Source of the DNA: Lutraria lutraria
Lineage: Eukaryota > Mollusca > Bivalvia > Venerida > Mactridae
Direction of reading: 5' to 3'
NCBI GenBank assembly: GCA_964023205.1
Contig: OZ026847.1
Span: forward strand, 14,329,182-14,393,181
DNA: 64,000 nt
Part shown: positions 22,593-33,500 of the stretch, piece by piece
Position numbering within the stretch: the stretch's first letter is position 1
Layout of the letters: every line of letters begins with the position of its first letter
Position numbers and translations under genes: made by a program
Notes under the pieces: model-generated
Told to the model about the DNA's origin: nothing
Databases searched by the model: none
What the model saw: only the letters and a program-made list of their open reading frames with translations

Positions 22593-24868
22593 CTTTCTCC
22601 ACGAATAATGGTCAGCTGATCAACATAAATACTCAGTGGTTAAAGATGAGTTGCATTGGACGCAAAGTTTTGCACTAACAGACTTGTATCTCAGACGTCT
22701 CATATTAAATTAACAAATATTTTGAATATTGGCTCAAAGAATTAGTCGGAATGAAAATAAAACACGAACACGGCGTAACGCGCAATTTATACTTACATGT
22801 GTCGGTACCCGATACGACTCCATTACAGGATAGTACTTCTGTGTCGTTATCTGACTCGAGGTAACCAAGCTAAAAGATAATACAATACGATAGAGCACGC
22901 TTATAGTTAGTTCCGTAGGACCCGAATAATTACATTATTGTATCCTTATTTCAAATTACAGTCAAACCTGTGATCAAAGGTCACCCTTGAGAATGGCATA
23001 ATGTTGAGTTTATAGACCCAGGACGCGACAGAAACGCCTTAGATGCTATGTGGCTCTGGTGAGAACGCCACTGGAGCCCCAAGGATACAGGGTTCGGCGT
23101 CCTGAGTCAGGACGTGTGATCGCCCTGAGGTTGCCATGGTAGCCGTAACTCAGAGGATGCCCTCTGTGACGCAGTACAGACTCAACAGAAACTCAAAGGA
23201 CGCGGTAAGGTCAAGATATGGACGCAGTGTACATATCCGGATCGCAGAGAACATGACCCCGGTGTGATGGATTAATATAAGAAAATAGAAACAATCAATG
23301 GCGTTCTCAATGCGAACATCGCCATCTTCCTCAATTTGACAATACAGAACACAATAAGGACCCGGGGCCGGTGTGACGGGGATATTAAAACGTGTTTTAT
23401 ATTTATCTGACGTTCTGCGCTGACAAAGTGTGTTCATACAACACTGTACACACTAGTATATTTTCTGCTGCGAAAACTTCTAATCCATATGCATGTACCT
23501 CATTGATCTTAACTCGGTCCCGATGTTTAATTTGGAGAAAATTTCTCTGTCCGCTGATGGTGACATTAAAGATGGTTTCCGCTCGATCACTTAAGATAGA
23601 GCTATCTCTGCTAAACTTGGAATATTGAAACTTGTTATGGAGATGTAGCTTGGTGTAGTATAAGACGGTTCTTGGATCAAGGTTGAATTCAGCTGAATTG
23701 TTGCAATACTTTACTGATAGAATACAATAGTACAAAACCCATCTACATTGTAATCATAACATCTCTTTAATTATAACATGACCGGATGAGAGAGGTTGTA
23801 CTGTAACAAGATAAGGCATTATCATTGTCACGGTACCATTGTGTACGGTATAAATGAATTCCTTACCTTGTGTTCATATTGTACGGCTATCCAGTGCTCA
23901 TTATGAAAGACATTAGCGAGTGGTTTACAGTCAAATTCAAACATCATCCCGATAACATTACTGACAGATGAATTCTAGACATTGAAATAAATAACATGTA
24001 TGCTGTAGACATAATTATGAAACTGAATACAAGTACTAACTAATTATTAACAGTGTCCCGACTGTTACAATCATTAACACAAAGGCCACCAGCAGTGACC
24101 AGTAGGAAAGAAGATATACTCGTATATGCAGATATTACCGTTATGATCAGTGGGCCTTTTATCAAGTATTCAGTTTGTTGAGCTACAGGGAATGACATTT
24201 GTACACGGAAGTCTGCTATTCGCAGGTGGTCCACAGGTGACGGGAATTTTTGTTTCATCATTTGTGGACCAAAGACGTACTGATACTGCCACCTGTCAAG
24301 TGGTCGTCACTCCAAAGATCGTTAATTAATTATTGCTACAGTTATAAAATACAGTCAAACCTGTAAACTGAGGGTATTTTTGGGAAAGACAAAATGTTGC
24401 TTTTATTTACAAGTGTCCTTTATTCGGAGGTCATTTCAAAATAATCAATGACATTTTATAAAAATGTTTTTTACACAGGGTCACCTTTATTTGATGTGGC
24501 CCCTTACACAGGTTCGACTGTGTATATATTCTAAATGAGTGCGGGGTAATGACTAAAAACAATTGTTTTTGGCTATATCGGTCTGCACCGGTTGTAATGG
24601 ATGTTTTTCAAGACTGGTAGTAATCTAATTTGGAGAATTCACCCAAAATCTCTTACCAATTAACTTAATTAATTCACCTACAGTTAAGCTGTAAATGCCA
24701 TATTGATTAAATCGCTCAAAATTGTGGAAACAGTCAAATGGAGTCCAAAAGAATACATACCGTTTCGTAAACGCCTTTCTCTGCACTGTACACGCATGCG
24801 CAAGTGTAATTGCATCTTCCTTCGTGGACGACAGAAAGTACCAGTGTCACAATAACAAACAAGCGCAT
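14323..24868 (-). CDS. Secreted or cell-surface C-type lectin with novel N-terminal region (10 exons found, 3' end missing)
   Basis: Exons in order: 24868-24761, 24285-24139, 23974-23867, 23708-23499, 22869-22797, 22228-22073, 21225-20947, 20656-20483, then probably 15469-15188 and 14520-14323. All junction phases agree. Exon 1 encodes a signal peptide (MRLFVIVTLVLSVV) and cysteines after it. Exons 2-5 (about 179 residues) encode an extracellular region I do not recognise, with N-glycosylation sequons NSS, NNS and NVT and few cysteines. Exon 6 (51 residues) is rich in Thr, Pro, Ser and Ala, a mucin-like stalk. Exons 7-8 encode one C-type lectin domain (C..SCYE, WIGLHD, WND, VCQF), about 150 residues. 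The second domain is described separately. Acceptors of exons 2 and 4 are weak and could shift by a few codons. The last donor implies a further exon not found. It could alternatively be two genes, the second starting in the 5-kb intron. A role in glycan recognition or immunity is inference from the fold. Confidence 0.75.
14688..14838. repeat. MITE copy (CAGTCAAACCTGT family), right end
   Basis: It ends in CACAGGTTTGACTG followed by TA and carries the internal phrases GGCCTTTACTCGGAGGTCAG and TTCAATGAC seen in the copy at 24352-24520. The left terminal repeat is not recognisable. It lies in the intron between the two exons of lectin domain 2. Confidence 0.6.
15575..15939. mobile_element. hAT-like MITE, 365 bp, with 8-bp target duplication
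   Basis: Inverted arms of about 70 bp: CATAGGCACTAGATTCCGTG at the left end and its near-complement ending in GAGTGCCTATG at the right. TTTCAAAT is duplicated exactly at 15567-15574 and 15940-15947. An 8-bp duplication is characteristic of the hAT superfamily. No coding sequence; it lies in the intron between the two lectin domains. Confidence 0.82.
16214..19808. mobile_element. Long-inverted-repeat element, 3595 bp, arms ~900 bp, TSD TAAAT
   Basis: The left arm (16214 to about 17162) and right arm (about 18917-19808) are near-perfect reverse complements. The ends read CAATGGTAGTACACTACGTC and its complement. TAAAT is duplicated at 16209-16213 and 19809-19813. Both arms carry a subterminal block rich in GCTACC/GTAGC repeats (about 16930-17110 and 18960-19100). 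The left arm has a roughly 35-bp insertion near 16880 that is itself a small hairpin (AAATGTTGC...GCAACATTT). The central part has no transposase; it includes a common mollusc dispersed repeat (17517-17830). It lies wholly in the intron between the two lectin domains. Confidence 0.85.
17517..17830 (+). repeat. Mollusc dispersed repeat inside the long-inverted-repeat element
   Basis: Shares phrases with the block at 50660-51320, for example AATGCTACACACMAA, TAGAGCTTCATG and GCAAC(C)CAG, so the same repeat family is present at two places. No conserved protein is encoded. Confidence 0.45.
20483..21225 (-). CDS. C-type lectin domain 1 (two exons)
   Basis: Exons 21225-20947 and 20656-20483 split the fold after the WSSG segment, as in the second domain. 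Hallmarks are CPPRIQQ at the start, SCYEVV, AESACIKNGGHLAHI, WIGLHDQN, YTNWAP, SEDCVYM, LWNDVGC and VCQF, giving the conserved cysteine positions. The WND calcium motif is intact, but an EPN or QPD sugar-specificity triplet is not present at the usual place, so classical mannose or galactose binding cannot be assigned. Reading through the donor at 20482 would end the protein at a stop at 20427, an alternative terminus. Confidence 0.88.
21890..21960 (+). repeat. Truncated tRNA-derived SINE head
   Basis: TGGTGATCAAGTGGTTAAGG, then GACTTCAAATCACTGTAACC, corresponding to the A-box half of the SINE at 12266-12515. The B box is missing. It lies in the intron upstream of lectin domain 1. Confidence 0.5.
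22345..22594. repeat. (CAT)n/(CAC)n microsatellite, ~250 bp
   Basis: A run of CAT triplets interrupted by blocks of CAC (usually five) at fairly regular spacing. It lies in the intron between the stalk exon (22228-22073) and exon 5 (22869-22797) of the lectin gene. Long open frames through it (poly-His, poly-Ile, poly-Met) are repeat artefacts. Confidence 0.95.
22958..23000. repeat. Left-end fragment of the CAGTCAAACCTGT MITE family
   Basis: TACAGTCAAACCTGTGATCA followed by AAGGTCACCCTT matches the left end and an internal phrase of the complete copy at 24352. The rest of the element is not recognisable. Confidence 0.45.
24352..24520. mobile_element. 169-bp MITE, Tc1/mariner-like ends
   Basis: The ends are CAGTCAAACCTGT and ACAGGTTCGACTG, with TA before the left end and TG after the right. 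Internal phrases (CCTTTATTCGGAGGTCA, AATCAATGAC, TTTATTTGATGTGGCC) recur in diverged copies at 14688 and 41390. It lies in intron 1 of the lectin gene. Confidence 0.65.
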
Positions 24869-26054
24869 ATTCGTCTGTTTTGTGGTAAACACAAAAAATA
24901 AATAAAATAAAATATGTCAATTTAATTTACTTATTTTATTCCCACTTGGCTAAAAAAGTCGGAATCGTAGATGAAAAATAGGTAAAAAAACGTTTCTGTT
25001 CGTTTTTCTAAACATAAGGGGCCCGTTTCATCTAACATCTAATGCCACTTCTTATGTAAGAAGTATCTTATCTCCCTCCTCAGCGTTAAAATACGTTTCA
25101 TCAATATTTTCTTAGCTACGAATTCTTAAGTTCAGGAACGATTCCTTCTTATTTTTACGATAGCTCATGGGCTGTCTTAAAGATAAGAAAACGCGGCTTC
25201 TGTGTTTATCATTACCAGACAACCTTTTATTTTTAAGACTGTTGAGTGCGATGTACTAGATATTCGTAAAAATGGAAAAGAAAATCAGTTTAATGTTCAG
25301 GGGCGTAGCCAACTATAAATGAATTGTATGCATACAAGAAAGAATGTAACCCACGCTTTAGCTTGGTTCTGCATTTTTTATGCCCCGCTTTTCGAAATGG
25401 CGGAGGAATATAAAGTGTTTCTCCTGTCCGTCCTTGCGTCTGTGTGTCCGTCTGATCAAATTTTGGTTACCGTGCGATAACTCGAGAAATATTTCGCGGA
25501 TTGGTTTCATATTTTACATGAAGGAATATAATGATAAAATACAGGTCAAGTTTCATAGGAGTTATGGTCCCCCTTTTGGCTTAGCTCTCGGGATGGCATT
25601 CGTGTCCTCCGGACACATTTCTAGTTTAAATTATAATTAAAATGGTGAACTTTCAGGTTTATCTACAGGATTAGAGGTACTGACAAATATTTATTTGAAT
25701 CATGCATTTTATTTCAAACACCGTGATTAACGATTATTAGACATAGTATTAATTTATTTCGATGGCATTTTTATATTGTTCACTTCCCTAATTAAGGTAA
25801 CGCACATGTAAAGCTAATAGATTCGTATACTAAAATGCATTTGAAGGTTTCGTATTTATTAACTGTTCTTCTTCGATTCTCACTGTGAAATCAATCTTAT
25901 TGCTCAAACGATAATGATTTTATCTGACCAGCATTAATTATAAAAAGTACGGTTGGTTTGTCCAACATACATAGGCGTAAGAATAAAGCAATTTTATGTG
26001 CAAGTTTAAGCGACTCAAAAACACATTTATCATGAACCAATGTTCACATTCTTT
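24869..26054. other. Upstream flank of the lectin gene; repeats, no gene seen
   Basis: Contains the presumed lectin promoter next to 24869, a GGGGCCCGTTTCATC repeat start at 25019, and a common mollusc repeat from about 25378 to 25640 (starting TGCCCCGCTTTTCGAAATGG, with TGTCCGTCC and TCGGGATGGC inside). No credible exon was recognised on either strand. Confidence 0.4.
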
Positions 26055-27000
26055 CACAAGTTTCACAAGTTTATTTAATTGACATGCAGGCCACCGGCCC
26101 ATACATAATGATATTAACATTGCATACATATACATAAAATTACTGTATATGCTAGAGACATATTGTTTCACAAGACATATAGAGATAGAAGTTTACATAA
26201 ATAGTAACAAATACAACATTTTCCAAACAATCAAGATATGATCAGGATCTCATTTTGAGACATTGTACAAGTAATTACAAGATGATAGATATACAAAAAA
26301 TGTATGTATAACATTAATATAGACACATGTTCATTTGCACAGATTATAATATAATATTCAAGATTATTCAGATTAACTAGATATCGTTTGGAGACATGGT
26401 AATTTACTTAGACATAGAGACATGATAATCAACATAACTAATAAAATGCAATGTAGCATTGTATTTGAATTATCATGATAATAAGATTCTCTGTAAGACA
26501 TAATAATGACCATACTCTTTACAGTGCAATGTAAGATAAAATTTGTAAAATACAAAATTCTTCATAGTTGGCAAGAAATTCTTATCTCCTTTTAAAAGCA
26601 AAATATAAAAACATAGCAAAGTTTCTAATCAAATTTTCATTTTTGGCAGACATAAGTTTTTTCATAAGGATGAATAATTAAAGTAGATGGAATAATTATA
26701 CTGATCTCTCAAATCTTTATATTCAGGACATATTAATGCAAAATGGATCTCATCTTCTAAAATACATTCACAAAATGTACAGTATCTAAATTCTCGTTCA
26801 ATATGATAATGTCTACCCTTTTCAAACATAAGGCAATGAGATGAGTATCTAATTGAGGATAAACATTTTCTAAATCTTTAATACAACATCAATACAAGTA
26901 ATATATGGCTCAAGGCCAAATGTGATTTTAAATTCTTTGTATAGGCTTAATTTGGCATTTAATGAACAATTATTACTCCATATTTGTATATACTGGTCTT
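26055..27000 (-). mobile_element. 3' fragment of a non-LTR retrotransposon, decayed
   Basis: The - strand encodes, with frame breaks, segments matching the end of the retrotransposon at 54745-56672: DQYIQIWSNNCSLNAKL, then a CxxC zinc-knuckle-like motif (YCTFCECILEDEIHFALICP). After a 3' UTR it ends with a GGGCCGGTGGCC hairpin, AATTAAATAAA and a short tandem tail (ACTTGTGAA twice). The companion element ends the same way (hairpin, AATAAATAAA, CTGATAAA repeats). It is 5'-truncated and non-functional. Confidence 0.75.
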
Positions 27001-28690
27001 TAAGCCTTTGCGCATAACACTTTCAGAAACATTTCACTGTTACCTACAAAATAAACTTCTCAGGTGTATAAATATGTGTATGTGTAATATATTTAAAACA
27101 TATTTTCAGGTAAGATATATCAAATAGTTTATATTTTCTGAAAGGTGGGCGCTTCATCTTTAATTTGGTATGTATTTCACAAAAATCGGTTGAGAAATAA
27201 AATAAAATATATATGCATATAATCAATTGTATTTTTTTATTTACATAGCTAGGGCCGGCGAATACACTTAACCCGTGCATACTGTTTCGCGGTCTTTATA
27301 TGTTCAGTTGATAAAACGGTTTAAGAATTTCGTAACTTCTGTCGTAAGTGTCTTCGTAGGAAAGAATCTTACGTACGATAAGAATATATTGATGAAACGA
27401 GGCCAAGATTTGCGTTTTTGGTACGGTACGGTAATTAACGCTGAACATCGGCCAAACCAGCCGGACCAAAACACTAGTGTACAACAAGCATCATCATAAC
27501 CCCTTATGATATGACCAAACGGGCAGTTCACCCATTGATTAAAGACGATTCGACCAACATCCGTTCTTGTGCGCTGTGGTCTGATCACTAGGCAACGTTG
27601 AACGATATATACAATGCAGTGATATGTTTTAATTATTATTTTAAAATACGTATTTATTAAGCATTTCGATTGTGTAAAATAAGAGTCTTTTTCTTAGAAG
27701 AATAAAACCCCGCAACACTTTAAACATATAAAACCATACAAAACAGAGGACTAAAATTTAATACAATTCGTAAACGATAAGACTTGTAAAAGAACACAAA
27801 GATTACACCTGCACTATTTTATAACCTTTATAGCTTACACGACACATGGCATATTGTAAGACCTCGGTAATAAAACCTCATTTCGGATCTAAAATCAATC
27901 GGTTTTATTATTAGAATGGCCTCATATCTATTTTATTAATTTGAAATATTGGGAAGGTATTGACGCTGGAAAATCGCAGTAAGCTAGGATGGTCATAATG
28001 CTTGTGGAACTTAACAGCTAAGATCTGTCGTCAACCGATTATATTCACTGTGACAAACACGCCATTACTTATCACTTTGTGTTTTATCATCCTGTGACAG
28101 ACCTAGATTTAACATTGAAATATTTGTTTATCAACGTAAGATTTAAAGTTTTTGAAATCTACTGTGACTTTGAATTACAAATGGTATTGCAAAAGCTTTA
28201 AAAATTTCTTTGACTGTGGCTTAAAACATATTTGACACAGCATTTGCTTAAAACGTCATGGCATTAAACTAGATTACCTGTGTAGGGGCACATTAGAATA
28301 AATGTATATGAGTCTAATCATAAGAAATACCACTTACTTCAGTTTTATCAAGACCACGTTCAAACAATCCTCCGATCTGAAGAAGTCTGATTATATCTGT
28401 AGGATGCCACAAGTGTCTCGCTTTTTCTATACATTAGTCTTACATAACTTCAGATAAGATAATCGTTTGTCATATATACGTGACCGTGACATCATTACTT
28501 TGATGTGGAAAATGTGTGATCTATCACTTACTAAGACATGACTTTTTTAATCGAAATTCCCGAAACAGTCGTCAAAGTTGTATATTTAGCAGTTTTGTGT
28601 TTTTTATTCATCGTTGTCTGTTGTTTTGACTCAGTCATTATTATTTGAGTTTTGTGGTTAACGGCATCGATTCGGGTGATACACGATCTT
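27001..28690. other. AT-rich spacer, no feature recognised
   Basis: Several short open frames on both strands, none with domain similarity I recognise, a plausible splice context or a coding-like composition. Confidence 0.35.
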
Positions 28691-28699
28691 AATGACAGT

Positions 28700-28975
28700 C
28701 ATAAAGGTGATGATGACGACGACAATAATGATGGTCGTCATGATATCATGATGTCAAATAATAATAATGATGATGGTGATGACGATTGTCAAGACGGTGA
28801 TATTAAAAATGATGATCCTAATAATAATTTTGATGATGATCGTCTTGCTGCTGCTCCTCACGATGATGATGGTCGTCTTGATAATTAAACTAATTATGTT
28901 GTTGATGATAGTGGTGATAAGAACAAGCACATTGATTGCGCTGATGATCGTGATGATATTTCTGATGTTGTAGAA
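28700..28975. repeat. Degenerate (GAT/GAC)n microsatellite
   Basis: Dense GATGAT, GACGAC and AATAAT triplets with interruptions, giving artefactual Asp/Asn-rich or Ile-rich open frames on both strands. Confidence 0.85.
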
Positions 28976-29499
28976 ATGTTGTAGATACATTATGTTATAT
29001 CAAAAAGTATGTGACGCATACGTTCATATGTTAATTGTCGAATTGAGCAGACGAATATGTCACATATGACTCGTGATGCCATTTTTACGGTCGAATATAT
29101 AACACACGTGTTACATATTCAACCTGTGACATATACGGCTCAACACACGCGGAACATGTAAGCGAAGTTAAATACATCGTCCTTGAATATTTAATTGTAT
29201 ATATTTGCATGCACGTGTACATGTTAATGTATTGTATTGACACATATTTATATGACTAATCTGAATATATTCAAGTGGTATGGTAGGCTTAATGTCTTAT
29301 TTTAAAAAATGAACAGACTATCTAGTATCTAAATTTTTTCGAGTATCTTTAAATACGATCGAATACTCTAAGTATATAAGACAGCATGTAATGGTATTGT
29401 AAACTTGAGAAATAAAATGGCGATAACAATGTTTTAGGCAATAAAATTACTAGGTATTCGATATAATTAAATATCAACCAATTATCAAAGGTCATGTAA

Positions 29500-29870
29500 T
29501 GTCATTATGTATTGTCGAATTTTATGTTGTATAATTATCATTACGTATTATCGAAAGTCAAGAGATACCAGCATTTATTATCGAAAGTCGTGTGATGTCA
29601 TCTTTTATCGAAAGTCATGTGATATCACCATTTATTATCGAATGCCGTATGGTATCATCATGTATCATCGGAAGTCTTCTGCTGTCATCATACAGTTTCG
29701 AATGCTCTGTGATGGTATTATATTCCATCGAATGACATCTAATGTCACCATTGAATATCGAATATTCTTTAATAATTATCATTCATTGATTGTCAAATGT
29801 TTTTTTGATAATCCCATAACTCATCGATGAACACGTATATTATCGATTGTCATGTGATATAACATAATAT
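29500..29870. repeat. Minisatellite, ~30-bp unit
   Basis: About ten diverged copies of a unit resembling TTATCGAAAGTCATGTGATG then TCATCATTTA. The translated frame repeats YYRKSCD-like blocks, an artefact of the repeat. Confidence 0.8.
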
Positions 29871-29880
29871 ATCGATAAAC

Positions 29881-30571
29881 GACTCGTACATTGTTGTAGT
29901 TACAAATTTGTACTGAAATTATCATATCGTACATTAACTCGCAAAGTATTTGTTAGTAAAACACTTGGACGTGTGACTGCACTACCATTATGCTAATGTT
30001 CAGTGTACCATATTACTCGGTATATATGATTGTTTTGCGGTCGCGAATTATTCCTTTGCCACATCGATATTTCGTTTTATCCATTGTAATAAAATTCTTC
30101 ATGATTCACTGCATCCGAGTCTTCACTATATTCAAGTTCACTATATAACCGTATTTTACTGTGTTTTGATTCTAATGCTTAGCGTGTGGGCAATAAAAGA
30201 AACGGAAACAATTCTTATTCATAAAGCTTGTATTATAAAAGAAAGAATGACAATACGTGCGTATCTTTGCAGAAATTGTAAACAAAGAAAAATAACAAAG
30301 TTATGTATTGTTTTTTTACACGTCTAACATAGGTGAATTATTAATGTTGAAGCCTAAGTGAATGGTGGGGTTCTAATTTTCTATGGGCTTTTGTAACTTG
30401 TTATACACATACGTATGCCTCAGTCTACTTGCTGGCTTGAAGTATCCGATTGTCAAAACCACAAATAATGAATACTACAGACATGTCATCCAATGCATTG
30501 ATGATACTGTGTCTTTTACTAATTGATATACACAATGGATACGTGGTTTGTAAATATAACTGTCCAAACTG
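29881..30571. other. 3' flank of the potassium channel gene
   Basis: AT-rich sequence downstream of the Kv stop codon; it should hold its 3' UTR on the - strand. I did not find an unambiguous poly(A) signal. Confidence 0.35.
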
Positions 30572-33500
30572 TCAATACAGACTCTCTTCTTCTTTGGCGA
30601 TTGGTTTTACAACAAATATTCTTGATTGTGGATCAGCAACGTTGTTTGAACGGTTAAACATGTCGGGCTTTCCTGGACTGACCAGACTGTTTTCTGTCTT
30701 TCTTGTTACTTTATTCCTCTCAATGGATTCATTGACACAGGAATATTGATATAAACTCAAGAAATTGTTCACAAACATGGGTAATGTCACAGCCAGCAGC
30801 AACACGCCGCAAATTGCGCAGATTGACGCTAGCGCTCTACCTAATTCCGTGGACGGTGATATATCACCGTAGCCAACGGTCGTCATGGTGACGATAGCCC
30901 AGTACCAGGCCACAGGTATAGATGGTACAGTATCCCGTGATTCTGAGAAGTAGAACAGGCACGCGAACGCACTGATGCCAATAAACAGCAACAAGACAAG
31001 GAGACTCATGTCTTTCACGTTTTGTGTCAAAGAGTAAGCAAGAACTTTACTCGCGCGAACATTTTTCACGATTCGAAACAGACGCAGTATACGAAAGACA
31101 AGCAAAAAATTAAAAAGCCGCAACCATGGTGTTTCTACGTAGCGATATTGTCTTTCTATCGATACCACGATTAGACTCGCGTAGGTACCCACAAGAGCCA
31201 AAAGATCAAAGACATTTATTGGTGAACAAAAATAACTTCTACGATTTGGGCATGATAGAAATCGAAGCATAATATCCAGTGTGAAAAATCCGATAAGAAT
31301 CATGTCAATGATATAAAAGGCGTACACAGGAACATCCAAGTCTGGGACAGTTAGGGTAACCTTCCTTGGGAAATTACCTTGTGACACCGCACCCGACAAC
31401 TTCATTCTAATAGCATTTTGAGGGTACACAAAATGTTGCAACAATGTACCATTCGTGAGTTCAAATATTTCCCAATTATACTGGTCCACTTCTAAGAGAT
31501 CGTCTTCCCCCGACAAAGTTGTTGAACCGGAGCAATCGGGGTTCCCAAGAACAAAATTAACCTGTGAAAAATTACAAATTTCAATTAACCATGTTTATGT
31601 CAAGTAGCGTCAAGTAATTTTTCAGAGTTTTTAAGCATGTTTGGAATCCTAGCACATTTGATGCCGCATTGTTAAAAAACACACAGTTAGTATACAAGTT
31701 TATGCTCAGTTCTAAGAAGCCATTAATTGTTAAACAAACACAAAGATAATATGATTTATTTATGCTCAGTTATAAGAATTAAGTCATGTGTTAAACAAAC
31801 ACAGAACGTTCAAACACATGTTCTGTGATTGTGTAGAGCTTTACAACACATTGTCATTCATAATTATATCATACATCGCCAGATGCACACATGCACAGAA
31901 TGCTTGTCTTTTCAGATATATCTAATGTTGATGACGAGACCATCTCAACATGAAAGCCTTTTCTGTTGGTCCCAATGGGATCAAAATATTGAAATTTGAA
32001 ATTACCATGCACATCTTTCACGTGTTTCAAGAAACGACTATATGATTTTTTATATGAGTACTTCACAAAATGTAATATTGGGCTCGTTTCATAGACGTAT
32101 CTACGCTACGATAGTAGTTTATAAACTTAGAAATCTTAATTCACTTCGTTCGTAAATAAAAAGCATCTAAGCTTCAGGATCTACTGACAGCTGTAAAATG
32201 TAAATGTCTGAAATGTATAGCATTAGGTCAATCTTAAAAATGTTGACCCAAATTTTAACATTTAGTAGGTACATGTATATAGCCATGATTTTTGTTTGCT
32301 AAACATTATTGAAGGACTAAAAATAGCTGAAATAAACAACAAAAATCAAAATTGCTATGAAGTTTGGGACTGATATACTGTATTTGATTCTATCGCGTAC
32401 TGCATACCAACATTTTTTAGGATGGTTATGTCACTTTACTGTATTTCTATATTCAAAAGTTGCTTATCTAAAATATCTCTATGGAAAGGACTCATGATAG
32501 GCGCATGATGAGAAGATATGGAACCTTGTTTAAGTCCGGATCATTCGTGTACTCCATGTATTCTAGAAGTTCACATTCAGTAACTCCACGTCTCAAAGAT
32601 GGTTCCGTGCTAAGTGCGAGTGACAATATCGACGCCATTACCATTAGCGAAACCACACCGAAGTAAATCTGAAATATTTAGAAAATAGAACTGCTGTATT
32701 CAGAAGGGTAACGATTGCCCATCTCTCAAAGATACGTCATCAGTGTACACCAGTGTCAGGTTTCATGATGAAATGATTGATGGCATAAACTCCGATATAG
32801 TGGACAGTGTGAACAGTGAATAACAGTGACTTTGTTGGTATTATCATTGACGAAACAACAGACATCACCATTCATAAGAAATTGAAGATTTACTTTAAGT
32901 GCTTCAAAACCTGTGCCTCTGAGACCGTAGTGCATTTGTGTCAGTTATCTATGGTAAAGCAGACACATTGGTGAAAGAAATAGAAAGGACACGCATAAAC
33001 ATGGGACTTGATTTAATCAAAGTCGTGTCTATGGCCAGCGATGGCGCTTCTCTTATGACTGAAGGAACGATGGTGTAGATGGCCTGCTTAGACAGAAGAA
33101 CCCAAGATTGCCACAGATGCACTGCGTGTCCATCGTTTGATCATGTGTGCTAGTCAGGCATGTAGAGATGTTACGGCCTTTAGCGAATACCATCAGACAG
33201 TGAAGAATGTGTACAGATTCTTCCACAACTCAGAGCGGTGATGTACAACACACTGCATCAGATGGAAACAGTTCTAAACGTTGAAAATGGCGACACAAAA
33301 CACGTGACTCTGAAGGAGCAAGCAAGCTTCCGCTGGCTATAACGTGAAAGCCAAACACTAGGTGTCATTTCTGCTGTAAACACAAAGCTTCGTTGATGTA
33401 CTATCAATTATCATCTAAAAACAAACTGTGTAAAATCCTTCAACGAGATGAGCTTGATATTAAAACATGTATGGTGTGTCAACCTAGGAAACAGTTTCGC

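Noticed and set aside
22096..22608. 170-residue open frame with a long His run
   Set aside because: It is the CAT/CAC microsatellite read in frame; its 5' part is antisense to the lectin stalk exon.
28652..28990. Asp/Asn-rich and Ile-rich open frames on both strands
   Set aside because: They are readings of a degenerate GAT/GAC microsatellite.
29507..29830. 107-residue frame with repeated YYRKSCD-like blocks
   Set aside because: The periodicity is that of the underlying 30-bp minisatellite, with no other coding evidence.
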